From: Nitrospirota bacterium
GTDB lineage: Bacteria; Nitrospirota; Thermodesulfovibrionia; Thermodesulfovibrionales; Magnetobacteriaceae
Reading direction: 5' to 3'
Assembly: GCA_015233895.1 (NCBI GenBank)
Contig: JADFXG010000007.1
Span: forward strand, 1 to 64,000
DNA: 64,000 nt
Below are positions 26,099 to 34,955 of the stretch, piece by piece (position 1 is the first letter of the stretch; each line of letters begins with the position of its first letter). Below the pieces are notes generated by a model. That model worked only from the letters and a program-made list of their open reading frames with translations, did not search any database and was not told where the DNA came from. The position numbers and the translations under genes are program-made.

Positions 26099-27247
26099 AT
26101 GAGATTCATACACACATCGGACTGGCATTTGGGCAGGTTTTTCTTTGGTTTGCATCTAACTGCTGATCAGGAATATCTGCTAAAAGAACAATTTATACCG
26201 CTCATTAAAGACACAAAGCCTGATATCTTGTTAATCTCAGGTGATCTGTATGACCGCGGGGTGCCGCCTTTAGAGGCTGTTGCTCTCTTAGATGAGGTTC
26301 TTTATAAAATCATAGCAGAGCTGAAAGTTCCGGTAGTTATTATATCAGGTAACCACGACAGCGGAGAGCGCCTTGCTTTTGCCTCTCGGTTTTTATCGGA
26401 ACAAAAACTGTTTGTTTTTGGCGGGTTTAATCCTGATATTGACTCAGTAACCATATCAGACTCTTACGGCGCTATTAATATCTACCCGCTGCCATACACC
26501 GAACCGGTTACTGTAAGGGATGCCCTTAGTGACAAAAACATCACCGACCACAATAGCGCCGTCTCCGAAGTGTTAAACATTATAAAACGAAAACACCCCT
26601 CTACAAACAGAGCAATCGTGATGGCACACGTTTTCACAATCGGTGGAGAGACTTGTGAATCGGAAAGACCCCTGTCATCCTCCTCATTTGCTGGCGGTAT
26701 AGATACTGTTAACACATCCCTCTTTAACGCTTTTCATTATACTGCACTAGGACATTTGCACAGAGCACAGACCATTGGCAGCAATAAGGTCAGATACTCA
26801 GGCTCACTGATGAAATATTCCTTTTCAGAGGCAAACCATGTAAAATCCGTGGAACTCGTGGATATGGACAGAGACGGTAACTGTACATCGGAACGAATTC
26901 CTCTCACTCCAAAAAGAGACCTCAGGCAAATTACCGGATTTCTCAAAGACATTCTTAGTAATGAAAACCGGTCGGATGACTACCTTGAGGTTACGCTCCT
27001 TGATGAGGGAGCTCTGCTTAATCCCATGGAGAAATTAAGGGAGAAATATCCAAATGTGCTTAAAATAGAACGTCCGATGCTTATGAGGGCTGACTCTAAA
27101 TTTTCAAATAATCGGGATCACAAAAAAGCAACAAAATCAGAGCTTTTTAGTTGCTTCTTTAAAGAAGTGGAGAATAAAGATTTAAACGATGAACAAAAAA
27201 TTGTCTTTAACGAAATATTGGATAACATCAACAAGGACAACCAGTGA
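26099..27247 (+). CDS. sbcD: Exonuclease subunit SbcD
   Basis: 382 residues. Mre11-type metallophosphoesterase with all motifs: SDWHLGR, SGDLYDRGVPP, SGNHDSGERL and LGHLHRAQ. With SbcC it cuts hairpins and protein-blocked DNA ends. The stop overlaps the sbcC start (GTGA), the common coupling of the pair. It diverges from the HEPN-DUF3800 module. Confidence 0.96.
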   Translation: MRFIHTSDWHLGRFFFGLHLTADQEYLLKEQFIPLIKDTKPDILLISGDLYDRGVPPLEAVALLDEVLYKIIAELKVPVVIISGNHDSGERLAFASRFLSEQKLFVFGGFNPDIDSVTISDSYGAINIYPLPYTEPVTVRDALSDKNITDHNSAVSEVLNIIKRKHPSTNRAIVMAHVFTIGGETCESERPLSSSSFAGGIDTVNTSLFNAFHYTALGHLHRAQTIGSNKVRYSGSLMKYSFSEANHVKSVELVDMDRDGNCTSERIPLTPKRDLRQITGFLKDILSNENRSDDYLEVTLLDEGALLNPMEKLREKYPNVLKIERPMLMRADSKFSNNRDHKKATKSELFSCFFKEVENKDLNDEQKIVFNEILDNINKDNQ

Positions 27248-30200
27248 AACCGTTAAAATTAATAATAGAAGGCTTTGGTCCATACGTAAATAAGCAGGTT
27301 ATTGATTTCACTGTTTTAGGAAACAGAACACTGTTTCTGATTCACGGTAACACAGGCTCAGGCAAGTCCACGATATTGGACGCTATATGCTTTGCCCTTT
27401 ACGGAGAAACCTCAGGCAATGAAAGAACCGGCACTCAGATGAGAAGTAATTTTGCAGACGGCAGCGTTCCTACTGAAGTTACTTTTGAATTCACTGTGGG
27501 CAGTGAAAGCTACCGCATTACCAGAAACCCTGCCTATGGTAAAAAATTGGTAGGAGCAGCACTATGGAAAATCACCGATTACAATAATCCTGAGTTGATG
27601 GCAAACAAAAAAACGCTGGCTGATGAAAAGATGATTACACTGCTTGGGTTTAATGCCGAGACATTTCGTCAGGTGGTTGTGCTTCCTCAGGGCAAGTTCA
27701 GAGAGCTTCTTATGTCGCCTGTGAAAGAACGTCAAAAAATCCTTGAGGTTCTCTTTAAAACCGAGGAGTACAGATTAATTGAGGAGGCGTTAAAAGAGGC
27801 TGCTAAAGACATAAAATCTAAAGCGGAACATGAGCTTATCAAAAGACGTGAGATACTTAACGAAAGCGATTGTTCATCATTTGAAGACCTGAGTTTTAAG
27901 TATGATGAGTATGGTAAGTGTATCGCAAAATATGAAGTGATTGTTAAAGATTCACAGGAAAAGTCCGAGTCGGCAAGGAATTTATTGGAGAGAGTTAGAA
28001 GAGATAATGAAAAACTAAAGGAGCAGGAAAACGCAGAGGAGGCTTTAAAATCCCTTCAGCATCGGGAGGATGAGTTTAAACAAAAACAGGTTAAGCTCAT
28101 AAATGCCCGTAAGGCGCTTCCACTTACTGAGGTGGAACACTCTCTCAATGAGAGGCTTAAAGAATTTGAAAAAGCGGTTAAAGAACACGAAAACGCAGCG
28201 AGGGAGTTTACGGAGGCTGATGTTATGAAAAAAGCAGCAGAGGAATCATTGAACAGTGAGTTGGCAGGGGAGGGTGAGCGTCTTAAGGCTCAGGAAACAC
28301 TTTCTTCATTAACTGGTTTTAAAGAGAAGGTCAAAGATATTGAAATCACAAAGAAAGAAATCATCCTACTAGAGACTACCCGAAAGAAACTTTCTGAAAA
28401 AATAGTTAACACTAAGGTGCGATACGAAAATCTTAAAAACGAATTGACACAATATCAAAGCGAACTGGTAAACGTGTCAGCCATAGCATCGCAAAAAGAG
28501 CTTTTAGAAAGGGAACTTGCAACTCTTCAACAAAAACATCAACAGAGTATTCAGCTGGATAAATTAAAAAATGAATTTTCTCTTACTCAAAATACATTAA
28601 AACAAAAACAGGATCACTATGAAAATCTGCAATTAAACCTCAAACAAGCAAAAGAAAAACTTGATTCCCTTAATACGCTTTGGATAGATGGCCAGGCTGC
28701 TTTTCTTGCTGAATCATTAACTGCCGGTAAACCGTGTCCGGTCTGTGGAGCCACTGAGCATCCTGCTCCTGCCGCTAAAACAAATGAAATCCCGACAGAA
28801 ATGAATTTAAAAGTCCAAAAGGAGACGATTGAACAACTCGAAAAGATAAATAGCAACACACTTAAGGAAAAATCCGAAGTTGAAAGCACGCTTGCAGTGC
28901 TAAGGTCAAACATAGAATCCCTTGAGGGCGCTCTTACTGATGGAGGAGACACAGCCGCCGCAGTAACTCTGGCACAGGGAAAACTCAAGTCGGCTACAGA
29001 TGCAGGAGTAAGATTTGAAACTATACGCAAAACTCTCGATACCTTAGAAAAGAAGGTGGCAGAGCTGCAAAAGGAACTCGAAAGCAGCGATACTGAATTA
29101 AAGGTAGTAATAGAAAACGAATCAAAAGCGAGGTCTAAGGCAGAGGTTATAGAAAAAGATGTCAGTGAGGAATTTCGTACGGAGACAGCTCTTTTAAAAG
29201 CCATAGAGCAAGAGCAGGCGATTATTTTAAAACTTAAAGAAAATCTTGAAAAAGCCCGTGCTAATGAAAGTGCAGCAAGCGCAAATTTTGCAGCTAAAAC
29301 AGAATCGCTAAAAAACATAAAGGAACACTTGCAGCTTTCATCAGAACGTAAAGAACAACTTCACATTCAGTTTCAGAGCAAACTAAAAGAAGCTGGATTT
29401 AACGATATTGCTGAGTTTCAAAACTCTAAAATATCGTCTAAAGGAATTGAAACTTTGGAGCTTGAAATCACTGACTTTTTTGCATCCATGCAGACAGCCA
29501 AAGACAGGGTAGGGCGTGCTCAGGTTGCTGCACGGGGATTGTCATTATCAGATATAAAAATATTTGAGGATGCTTATGAAGCATCAAAAGCTGAACTCGA
29601 AACACATCTCAAAATTTATTTTGATTTAAAAAACACTCACACTAATATTGGCAATTATCTTACAAAATTAGAAAAAACAGAAAAAGAAATCTCATCGCTT
29701 GAAACAACATACAGTAATCTTGGGTATATATCTGATGTGGCAAACGGTAAAAATGCCTACAACATAACGTTTCAGCGATTTGTACTTGCCTCGGTGCTGG
29801 ACGATTGCCTGTTGGTAGCCTCAAAACGGCTTCAGATGATGAGCAGGGGCAGGTACACTTTGGAACGGGCTGTTTCAGCTAAGACCGGTCGTGCTGCCGG
29901 AGGGCTTGACCTTGAGGTCTATGACTCATACACTGGGATAAGCCGTCAGGTATCAACGCTTTCCGGCGGGGAGAGTTTTTTAGCTTCGCTTTCAATGGCG
30001 CTGGGGCTTTCTGACGTAGTGCAGTCGTATTCGGGAGGAATTCACCTTGAGACTATTTTTGTGGATGAGGGTTTTGGAAATTTGGATCCTGAATCCCTCG
30101 ATTTGGCTCTCAAAGCACTGGTTGATCTACAGGAAGCCGGTAAACTTGTTGGCATTATATCCCATATTCCTGAACTCAAAGAGCGGATTGACGCCCGCCT

Positions 30201-30249
30201 TGAAGTTACTTTTAACGGCAAAGGCAGTTCTACTCGTTTTATTGTATAA
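27244..30249 (+). CDS. sbcC: Exonuclease subunit SbcC
   Basis: 1001 residues of the Rad50/SMC type: N-terminal Walker A (HGNTGSGKST), two long coiled coils, a zinc hook with C498 and C501 (KPCPVCGATEHP), and C-terminal signature (STLSGGESFLASL) and Walker B (TIFVDEGFGNLD). The start is GTG, overlapping the sbcD stop by 4 bases. It forms the ATP-driven part of the SbcCD nuclease, which acts on palindromic DNA. That is relevant in a genome with so many hairpin repeats. Confidence 0.96.
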   Translation: MKPLKLIIEGFGPYVNKQVIDFTVLGNRTLFLIHGNTGSGKSTILDAICFALYGETSGNERTGTQMRSNFADGSVPTEVTFEFTVGSESYRITRNPAYGKKLVGAALWKITDYNNPELMANKKTLADEKMITLLGFNAETFRQVVVLPQGKFRELLMSPVKERQKILEVLFKTEEYRLIEEALKEAAKDIKSKAEHELIKRREILNESDCSSFEDLSFKYDEYGKCIAKYEVIVKDSQEKSESARNLLERVRRDNEKLKEQENAEEALKSLQHREDEFKQKQVKLINARKALPLTEVEHSLNERLKEFEKAVKEHENAAREFTEADVMKKAAEESLNSELAGEGERLKAQETLSSLTGFKEKVKDIEITKKEIILLETTRKKLSEKIVNTKVRYENLKNELTQYQSELVNVSAIASQKELLERELATLQQKHQQSIQLDKLKNEFSLTQNTLKQKQDHYENLQLNLKQAKEKLDSLNTLWIDGQAAFLAESLTAGKPCPVCGATEHPAPAAKTNEIPTEMNLKVQKETIEQLEKINSNTLKEKSEVESTLAVLRSNIESLEGALTDGGDTAAAVTLAQGKLKSATDAGVRFETIRKTLDTLEKKVAELQKELESSDTELKVVIENESKARSKAEVIEKDVSEEFRTETALLKAIEQEQAIILKLKENLEKARANESAASANFAAKTESLKNIKEHLQLSSERKEQLHIQFQSKLKEAGFNDIAEFQNSKISSKGIETLELEITDFFASMQTAKDRVGRAQVAARGLSLSDIKIFEDAYEASKAELETHLKIYFDLKNTHTNIGNYLTKLEKTEKEISSLETTYSNLGYISDVANGKNAYNITFQRFVLASVLDDCLLVASKRLQMMSRGRYTLERAVSAKTGRAAGGLDLEVYDSYTGISRQVSTLSGGESFLASLSMALGLSDVVQSYSGGIHLETIFVDEGFGNLDPESLDLALKALVDLQEAGKLVGIISHIPELKERIDARLEVTFNGKGSSTRFIV

Positions 30250-30270
30250 TATTAGCATTCTATCTGACTG

Positions 30271-31446
30271 CTAATTGGTATAAGTCGGTTTTAAGGTGTT
30301 TGTATAAACTATAACGATTAAATGTGTAATGAGAAGGGCAAACAAAAAAGGCGCAAAATACATGTATAACAAGTAATGATAAAACAGCATATCCGTTACA
30401 AGCTTTATCACTATTATGGAAAAAATTGTTGCAAAAAAAGCCGGTAGTCTTTTTAAAGTTAACGTTATTAAGGAAATTACAAAAGCCGCTAAAAATGTTA
30501 GTGCTTTCTGATATTTTTCCTCTACCGGTGTGATGAAATTTCCGTTAAGCAGCATATCTATGGTATAGGCGAGAATGTACGTGCCTGGTGTCTTTTTTGA
30601 GATTGGAGTTGAGTGTATATCGCCTAACGGCTGTGCAGTTGCCGCTATTAGCACTATTTTATCTTTAAAAACTGCCGGCTCTGTTTCCTTAACCCTCCAA
30701 AAGGGTATCGAAGGAAATTTCTTGTTGGTATAGTTAATAAATGTATAATAAGATAAAAAATTTTTGTAAAACGAAGGGATAGCTATGTTGCCAAGCTTAC
30801 AGTGTCTTATACCAGATGAAAAAATATCAAATTCAGGGTCTCCATACGGATCATAATCTTTGCCTCCAAGATATCTGCTTACTACAGCAACAGGAAATGG
30901 CAGATAGTATTTATCTTTAAAAGTATCGGTATTCACATCTGTAGCAATTTCCTCGTTATTATGCGAATAATATGTTATTTTTATGTTTGCAAAGGTAACG
31001 TTATCATTGTTTCTATGAGCTGTTTTATGGTTAACCTGGTTTAATAGTAACCTTTCTAATTCATCTTTTTCATAGGCAAATACGACGTTAGTGTTTGCAT
31101 TTTCAAGTATCTTAATAAGTTTGATATCGTCTTTAAGGTCTCTAATCTTATAGAAAAAAATATCTATGCCCAGGACTTTTGGTTTCCCTTCAAGAATCCT
31201 TGATATGACTTCGCTATATAAAGAACGCTTATAGGGCAAATAACCATATCTCTTAACAGTTTCGTCATCTATTTCAACAATTAGTATCGGAGTCGTGCTC
31301 TTACTTTTAGTTGGAAACCGCCTGCCATACAGGTAATCGTCTATAATGGGAAGATATTCTCTGATTATAAATGAAATATCGGTTACAAAATATGCTATTA
31401 AAAAAGATAGCAGGAAAGAATATATATATCTTAAAGGAATTATCAT
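30271..31446 (-). CDS. CHASE2-domain membrane sensor without an output domain
   Basis: 391 residues. A single N-terminal membrane helix (about 5-28) is followed by a large extracytoplasmic CHASE2 domain (about 30-310) with the landmarks PILIVEIDDETVKRYG, VLGIDIFFY and KIVLIAATAQPLGDIHSTPI...PGTYILAYTID. Three membrane helices (about 317-385) end the protein. CHASE2 sensors normally continue into an adenylate cyclase, kinase or GGDEF domain; here the chain stops after the last helix. It may signal through a partner, or the output half has been lost. It is convergent with sbcC. Confidence 0.85.
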   Translation of the reverse strand: MIIPLRYIYSFLLSFLIAYFVTDISFIIREYLPIIDDYLYGRRFPTKSKSTTPILIVEIDDETVKRYGYLPYKRSLYSEVISRILEGKPKVLGIDIFFYKIRDLKDDIKLIKILENANTNVVFAYEKDELERLLLNQVNHKTAHRNNDNVTFANIKITYYSHNNEEIATDVNTDTFKDKYYLPFPVAVVSRYLGGKDYDPYGDPEFDIFSSGIRHCKLGNIAIPSFYKNFLSYYTFINYTNKKFPSIPFWRVKETEPAVFKDKIVLIAATAQPLGDIHSTPISKKTPGTYILAYTIDMLLNGNFITPVEEKYQKALTFLAAFVISLITLTLKRLPAFFATIFSIIVIKLVTDMLFYHYLLYMYFAPFLFALLITHLIVIVYTNTLKPTYTN

Positions 31447-31483
31447 TATCTGTATATAATGTTATCATATTTTTTTACATTTA

Positions 31484-31516
31484 ATATAGGAGCAACCTAA
31501 AAGATTGCTCCTATAT
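31484..31516. repeat. Perfect 12-bp inverted repeat (hairpin)
   Basis: ATATAGGAGCAA (31484-31495) and TTGCTCCTATAT (31505-31516) are perfect inverted copies with a 9-base loop, between the small orphan gene and the start of the CHASE2 gene. There is no T-run, so it is not a classical terminator. It could be a regulator binding site in the CHASE2 promoter region or an RNA hairpin. Confidence 0.55.
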
Positions 31517-31587
31517 AAGAAGGTTAATTAATTTCCATCACTCTGCAATCATATAGTTCTAACAAATAACACTTAACCAAATGAATA

Positions 31588-31842
31588 TTATCCTCTTGGA
31601 CCGGTGACAGGGTTCGGAGGGTGTATTTCAAAATGGTCATTAGATTTAATAGTAGGTTTATTTTTAATAATCTCTTTCACCTTTTCTAACACTTTCTTTT
31701 TCTGTTCAGGTGTAAGATTATCAAATAAACTTTTTGGAATTGGCAGCCCTTCTGAAGAATTAGTGCTATTATCGCTGCTTTTAGTGCTTCCATTGAATTT
31801 GCCTGTTTTTGGATCTTGAATATAATTGTCTCCTTTTCCCAT
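31588..31842 (-). CDS. Small hydrophilic protein of unknown function
   Basis: 84 residues, not recognised. It is polar, with a G/N/S/T-rich first third (GKGDNYIQDPKTGKFNG...), a helical KKKVLEKVKEIIKNKP stretch (about 48-63) and a PP...P..G tail. An AAGGAGG ribosome binding site 6 bases before the ATG strongly supports translation. It stands alone between the CHASE2 gene and the sugar dehydrogenase. The 200 bases upstream hold nothing else that I can identify. Confidence 0.6.
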   Translation of the reverse strand: MGKGDNYIQDPKTGKFNGSTKSSDNSTNSSEGLPIPKSLFDNLTPEQKKKVLEKVKEIIKNKPTIKSNDHFEIHPPNPVTGPRG

Positions 31843-32058
31843 AAAATCCTCCTTTTTCTTTTATTTAAGCTTTATTTCTCATATGATTGTGTAAAAACGG
31901 ATAAAGATGTCTAAATTAATTAAGAACTATGCTTAAACTCTATCGCTTACAAAAATCGAAACTACTTGTCTTTTTGTGAAAAGAAGTGCATAACTTAGAG
32001 ACAGCAAACAGTTTTACTTAGGGAGAATACAAAAGCTACAGCAGTACGATACCCAGCA

Positions 32059-33363
32059 TCACGCCCGAATTACATTTCCTCTGACGTTTAGATCATTTTT
32101 GATTAAATTTCTTGTATCAACGATAAGTTTAGAGTGCTCAACTATTTGTTTTGCGTCATATGAGCTGTGGTCGGTGGCTATCACCACACAGTCAAAGCTG
32201 TTCAGGGTTTCGGCAGTCAAAGATACCGATTCCTTTTCAATTTTGTACTTTCTTGTCTTGCCCACCTTTGGAATATATGGGTCATTGTAGCTAACCTGCG
32301 CCCCTTTTGATTCAAAAAGCTCCATCAGTTTTAAGGAGGGTGATTCCCTGAGGTCATCCACATTTTTCTTATAGGCCATGCCAAGAATGAGTATCCGTGC
32401 ACCTTGAATGGTCTTACCATGCTGTCCAAGCGCCTCAACTGTCTTTTGCACCACATAGTAGGGCATCTGAGTGTTTATCTCACCTGCCAGCTCTATGAAT
32501 TTTGTAGTAACATCGTACTCACGCGCTTTCCATGTTAAATAAAACGGATCAATGGGAATACAATGTCCACCAAGTCCTGGGCCAGGATAAAACGGCTGAA
32601 ATCCAAACGGCTTTGTTTTGGCTGACTCTATAACCTCCCATATGTCTATCCCCATGCGGTCAAACAACATTTTTAGTTCGTTCACAAGGGCTATGTTTAC
32701 AGCTCTATAGATGTTTTCCAGAAGTTTTGACGCCTCTGCCACTTTGGTTGAAGAGACCGGCACAGTGCTGACCACTATCGTATCATAGAGCGCCCGTGTC
32801 ACCTCTAAACAACGGCTTGTAAAACCTCCCACAACCTTTGGAATTGTAGATGTGGAGTGAGTCTCATTGTTTGGATCCTCACGCTCCGGTGAGTACGCTA
32901 AATAAAAATCCTCACCGGCTTTTAATCCGGATTTTTCAAGAATCGCTCTCATATCCTCATCAGTTGTGCCGGGATAAGTTGTTGATTCAAGCACTATCAG
33001 TTGACCCCTTCTTAGCTCTTTGCTAATTGCCTCAGATGTCTTAAACACGTAGGTCAAATCCGGCTCCCTATACTTATTAAGCGGGGTCGGTACGCAGATT
33101 AAAATGCAGTCCATCTGGTTAAGGAGCGAAAAATCCGTACTTGGTGAGAAATTAGGCAAAATCTCAGAAATCTTTTGCTCAGGAATGTGCTTTATGTAAC
33201 TTTTTCCAGCTTTAAGAAGCGCCACCTTATTGGGGTCAATATCAAATCCGGTTACTTTAAAACCAGCCCGGCAAAACTCTGCCACAAGCGGCAGTCCCAC
33301 ATACCCAAGGCCGATTATTCCAACTTTCGCCTCTCTTGTCTTTATCTTTTCAATTAATTCCAT
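32059..33363 (-). CDS. UDP-glucose/UDP-N-acetylglucosamine-type nucleotide-sugar 6-dehydrogenase
   Basis: 434 residues. The Rossmann motif GLGYVGLP at the N-terminus binds NAD. The catalytic Cys lies in GGHCIPIDPFYL, and the C-terminal domain has the LGMAYKKNVDDLRESPSL block typical of the UDP-GlcNAc (WbpA/VipA/TviB) branch. It makes uronic-acid sugars for surface polysaccharide. The start is taken at the ATG at 33363; a TTG six codons upstream is possible. TATAAT lies about 30 bases upstream as a -10 box. It is a single gene with no polysaccharide genes next to it. Confidence 0.92.
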   Translation of the reverse strand: MELIEKIKTREAKVGIIGLGYVGLPLVAEFCRAGFKVTGFDIDPNKVALLKAGKSYIKHIPEQKISEILPNFSPSTDFSLLNQMDCILICVPTPLNKYREPDLTYVFKTSEAISKELRRGQLIVLESTTYPGTTDEDMRAILEKSGLKAGEDFYLAYSPEREDPNNETHSTSTIPKVVGGFTSRCLEVTRALYDTIVVSTVPVSSTKVAEASKLLENIYRAVNIALVNELKMLFDRMGIDIWEVIESAKTKPFGFQPFYPGPGLGGHCIPIDPFYLTWKAREYDVTTKFIELAGEINTQMPYYVVQKTVEALGQHGKTIQGARILILGMAYKKNVDDLRESPSLKLMELFESKGAQVSYNDPYIPKVGKTRKYKIEKESVSLTAETLNSFDCVVIATDHSSYDAKQIVEHSKLIVDTRNLIKNDLNVRGNVIRA

Positions 33364-33474
33364 TTGAATCTCAATCAGCAAACGATATTATAGCATAATC
33401 AAAATGATTATTTGACAACAAATGGGAAAAGTTAAAATAATTGGAAGAGTAGGGTAGGGGGAAGAGATAAGAAT

Positions 33475-33918
33475 AAGGGAAAGGGCGTTGCCCTCTCCCT
33501 TAAACCCTCTCCTACAAGGAGGCCAGCCTCCTTGACCTCAGGTTTGTTAGCAACGATTGGTTGATTATGTTTAATGTTTTGTTGGTGTGTTTGTGGGTAG
33601 AGAGTTTTTTAACCGGCGTTCCGCCGCTTAAAAAGCTTCAATGAGAGCTCCGCCCGCACAACTGACGAAAAGATTAAAAGATTTATCGTTTTGCGATTAA
33701 CTATAGTATTCGCATTTATACCGAGTTGCTGCCAAAAAGGTAATATAATGGTGGAGAAAAAGGACTGGATCCCGCAACAAGTGCGGGATGACAAAGGGGT
33801 GGTGCGGGATGACAAAGGAGGCTGGGGTTACTTTCTTGTCATTCTGTCCCTTTCTTGTCATTCCTGCGAAGGCAGGAATCCAGGTCTTTTATTTATATCT
33901 TTGAACGTAACTCGGTAT
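33475..33918. repeat. Composite dispersed repeat, copy B
   Basis: It has the same order of parts as copy A at 13889-14348. Hairpin 1 is AAGGGAAAGGGC / GCCCTCTCCCTT (33475-33501). Hairpin 2 is CAAGGAGG / CCTCCTTG (33515-33534). These are followed by the AACCGGCGTTCCGCCGCTT block (from 33611) and the MITE-like unit (33718-33918). Hairpin 2 differs in sequence from copy A but still pairs. It lies upstream of the nucleotide-sugar dehydrogenase, so it is not tied to gene ends. Confidence 0.85.
33718..33918. mobile_element. MITE-like unit, copy B
   Basis: Ends ATACCGAGTT (33718-33727) and AACTCGGTAT (33909-33918) form a perfect 10-bp terminal inverted repeat around 181 inner bases. The inside is nearly identical to 14144-14348. 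A reading frame (VEKKDWIPQQVRDDKG) runs through it, but this is the well-known spurious translation of this repeat family. Confidence 0.65.
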
Positions 33919-34016
33919 TATTGCCACTTATTGATGTGATACGTTATTATACTATATGTATGGCGATATAATCATTTTATTAAAAGTGTTTTAATTTATT
34001 AAAAAAAGGGGAGCCT

Positions 34017-34217
34017 GTGAGCATTTCAGTTTATGAGTCAAAACTTAAAGAGATTATGAGAGAGGTTATCAGGGAGGAGTTCATCAATTTGTCTGTCAAC
34101 CTTCTTCCCTTTGTTTCAGATGAGGAAATGGAGGAAATTAACCAATGCCATGATAGTGAGGACTTAAACGAAAATACTAATGATTTTATTGATATGACTG
34201 AATGGCTTGGACGTTAG
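34017..34217 (+). CDS. Small antitoxin-like protein (RelB/ParD type)
   Basis: 66 residues, acidic, with a helical N-terminus (SVYESKLKEIMREVIREEF) and an acidic tail (DEEMEEI ... DFIDMTEWLG). It precedes, with a 16-base overlap, the start of a ParE/RelE-like toxin whose second half is missing. That arrangement and the acidic helical make-up are typical of antitoxins. The start is GTG; AGGGGAG lies about 5 bases upstream. Confidence 0.65.
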   Translation: MSISVYESKLKEIMREVIREEFINLSVNLLPFVSDEEMEEINQCHDSEDLNENTNDFIDMTEWLGR

Positions 34218-34333
34218 AAATTAAGAGTAAAGCTGTTAAATTCATTAAGGCACAAAAGAGTGAAACACAACACAAATTAAAGCAAGCGCTAAATACTCTG
34301 ATTGATCACCTTAATTGTGGCATACTACTTTAA
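34202..34333 (+). pseudogene. Truncated ParE/RelE-type toxin
   Basis: An ATG inside the antitoxin's end opens a 43-codon frame: MAWTLEIKSKAVKFIKAQKS... . The opening 'W-x-[IL]-E-[IV]-x-x-x-A-x-K-x-[IL]-x-K-x' is the usual N-terminus of RelE/ParE toxins. The frame ends at TAA 34331-34333, whereas complete toxins have about 85 residues. The catalytic C-terminal strands are gone. Its end meets the convergent GIY-YIG gene, which suggests the deletion joined the two. Confidence 0.65.
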
Positions 34334-34785
34334 AATATACGTTTCCAACGCTTAAATGCCTTTATGTCGGCGGAGCTTAAATCAAACCATTCTCCACCCT
34401 TCCTTTTCGATTCAAAACGTTTGTGCCAGTATGTTTCAATTCCGCTTGGGTCATCTGTTTTTATTGAATAAATCATATCAAGTTTTTCAGGTAATTGAAT
34501 TCTTAATTCGTTTCCGCGTCTAACAGTATCCTTAGTCCTTCCAATCTTGTAATAACGACCAGATTTAAAAAGATAAACTTCACCTGAAACTTGACTGGTG
34601 TCTGAATCGTAAGAGTCTTTTTCTTTATCAGAATTTCCAATAATCTCTTTGCATAGCTCCACAATATCATCATATTCCTTCTTTGCAGCATATTCAGATA
34701 GTTTTGTGAGAGCATCTTTTTTGAACAATCTTTCCATAGTCTTAGGATTTGGAAAATCATGTTCATTGTGTTTTTTTACACTCAA
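34330..34785 (-). CDS. GIY-YIG (T5orf172/Mug113-like) nuclease-domain protein, 5' end truncated
   Basis: 151 residues from a TTG start. The C-terminal ~85 residues are a GIY-YIG-type fold of the T5orf172 class: GEVYLFKSGRYYKIGRTKDTVRR, then IETYWHKRFESKR and GEWFDLSSADI. The same frame stays open upstream to about 34908 and still encodes family-like sequence (FISVTRELGRFPTRGDL). No ATG is present there, and the homology is cut off by a dispersed repeat. The gene is therefore probably a 5' truncation that may still be expressed from an internal start. Its stop overlaps that of the toxin relic. Confidence 0.75.
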   Translation of the reverse strand: MSVKKHNEHDFPNPKTMERLFKKDALTKLSEYAAKKEYDDIVELCKEIIGNSDKEKDSYDSDTSQVSGEVYLFKSGRYYKIGRTKDTVRRGNELRIQLPEKLDMIYSIKTDDPSGIETYWHKRFESKRKGGEWFDLSSADIKAFKRWKRIF

Positions 34786-34904
34786 ATCTCCTCGGGTCGG
34801 AAAGCGACCAAGTTCCCGCGTAACTGAAATAAATTTCTCACAAATAAATTCTTCATCATAAGCGGAATTGAGAGTATTTGGCGAAAAACCGGCTTCGAGA
34901 AGAG

Positions 34905-34955
34905 CATCATTCCCCTTGCGGGTGGGATTTAAAGGGAGGGCAGAGCCATCCCTTT
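34905..34955 (-). repeat. Partial copy C of the dispersed hairpin repeat
   Basis: On the minus strand: AAAGGGATGGC...GCCCTCCCTTT (a hairpin of 11 bp with one mismatch, 34931-34955), then CCCACCCGCAAGGGG, matching the start of copy A (13889-13930). It stops abruptly where the GIY-YIG reading frame begins. The RND gene's stop codon lies inside the hairpin. Confidence 0.7.

Noticed and set aside
28617-29318. 233-codon minus-strand frame
   Set aside because: It is the shadow of the SbcC coiled coil; serine-rich, with no signal of its own.
33691-33939. Reading frame containing VEKKDWIPQQVRDDKG
   Set aside because: It is the spurious translation of a non-coding dispersed repeat and lies inside the MITE-like unit; no ribosome binding site.
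34931-34955. Rho-independent terminator of the RND gene
   Set aside because: The hairpin is good, but it overlaps the stop codon and no T-run follows on the minus strand.
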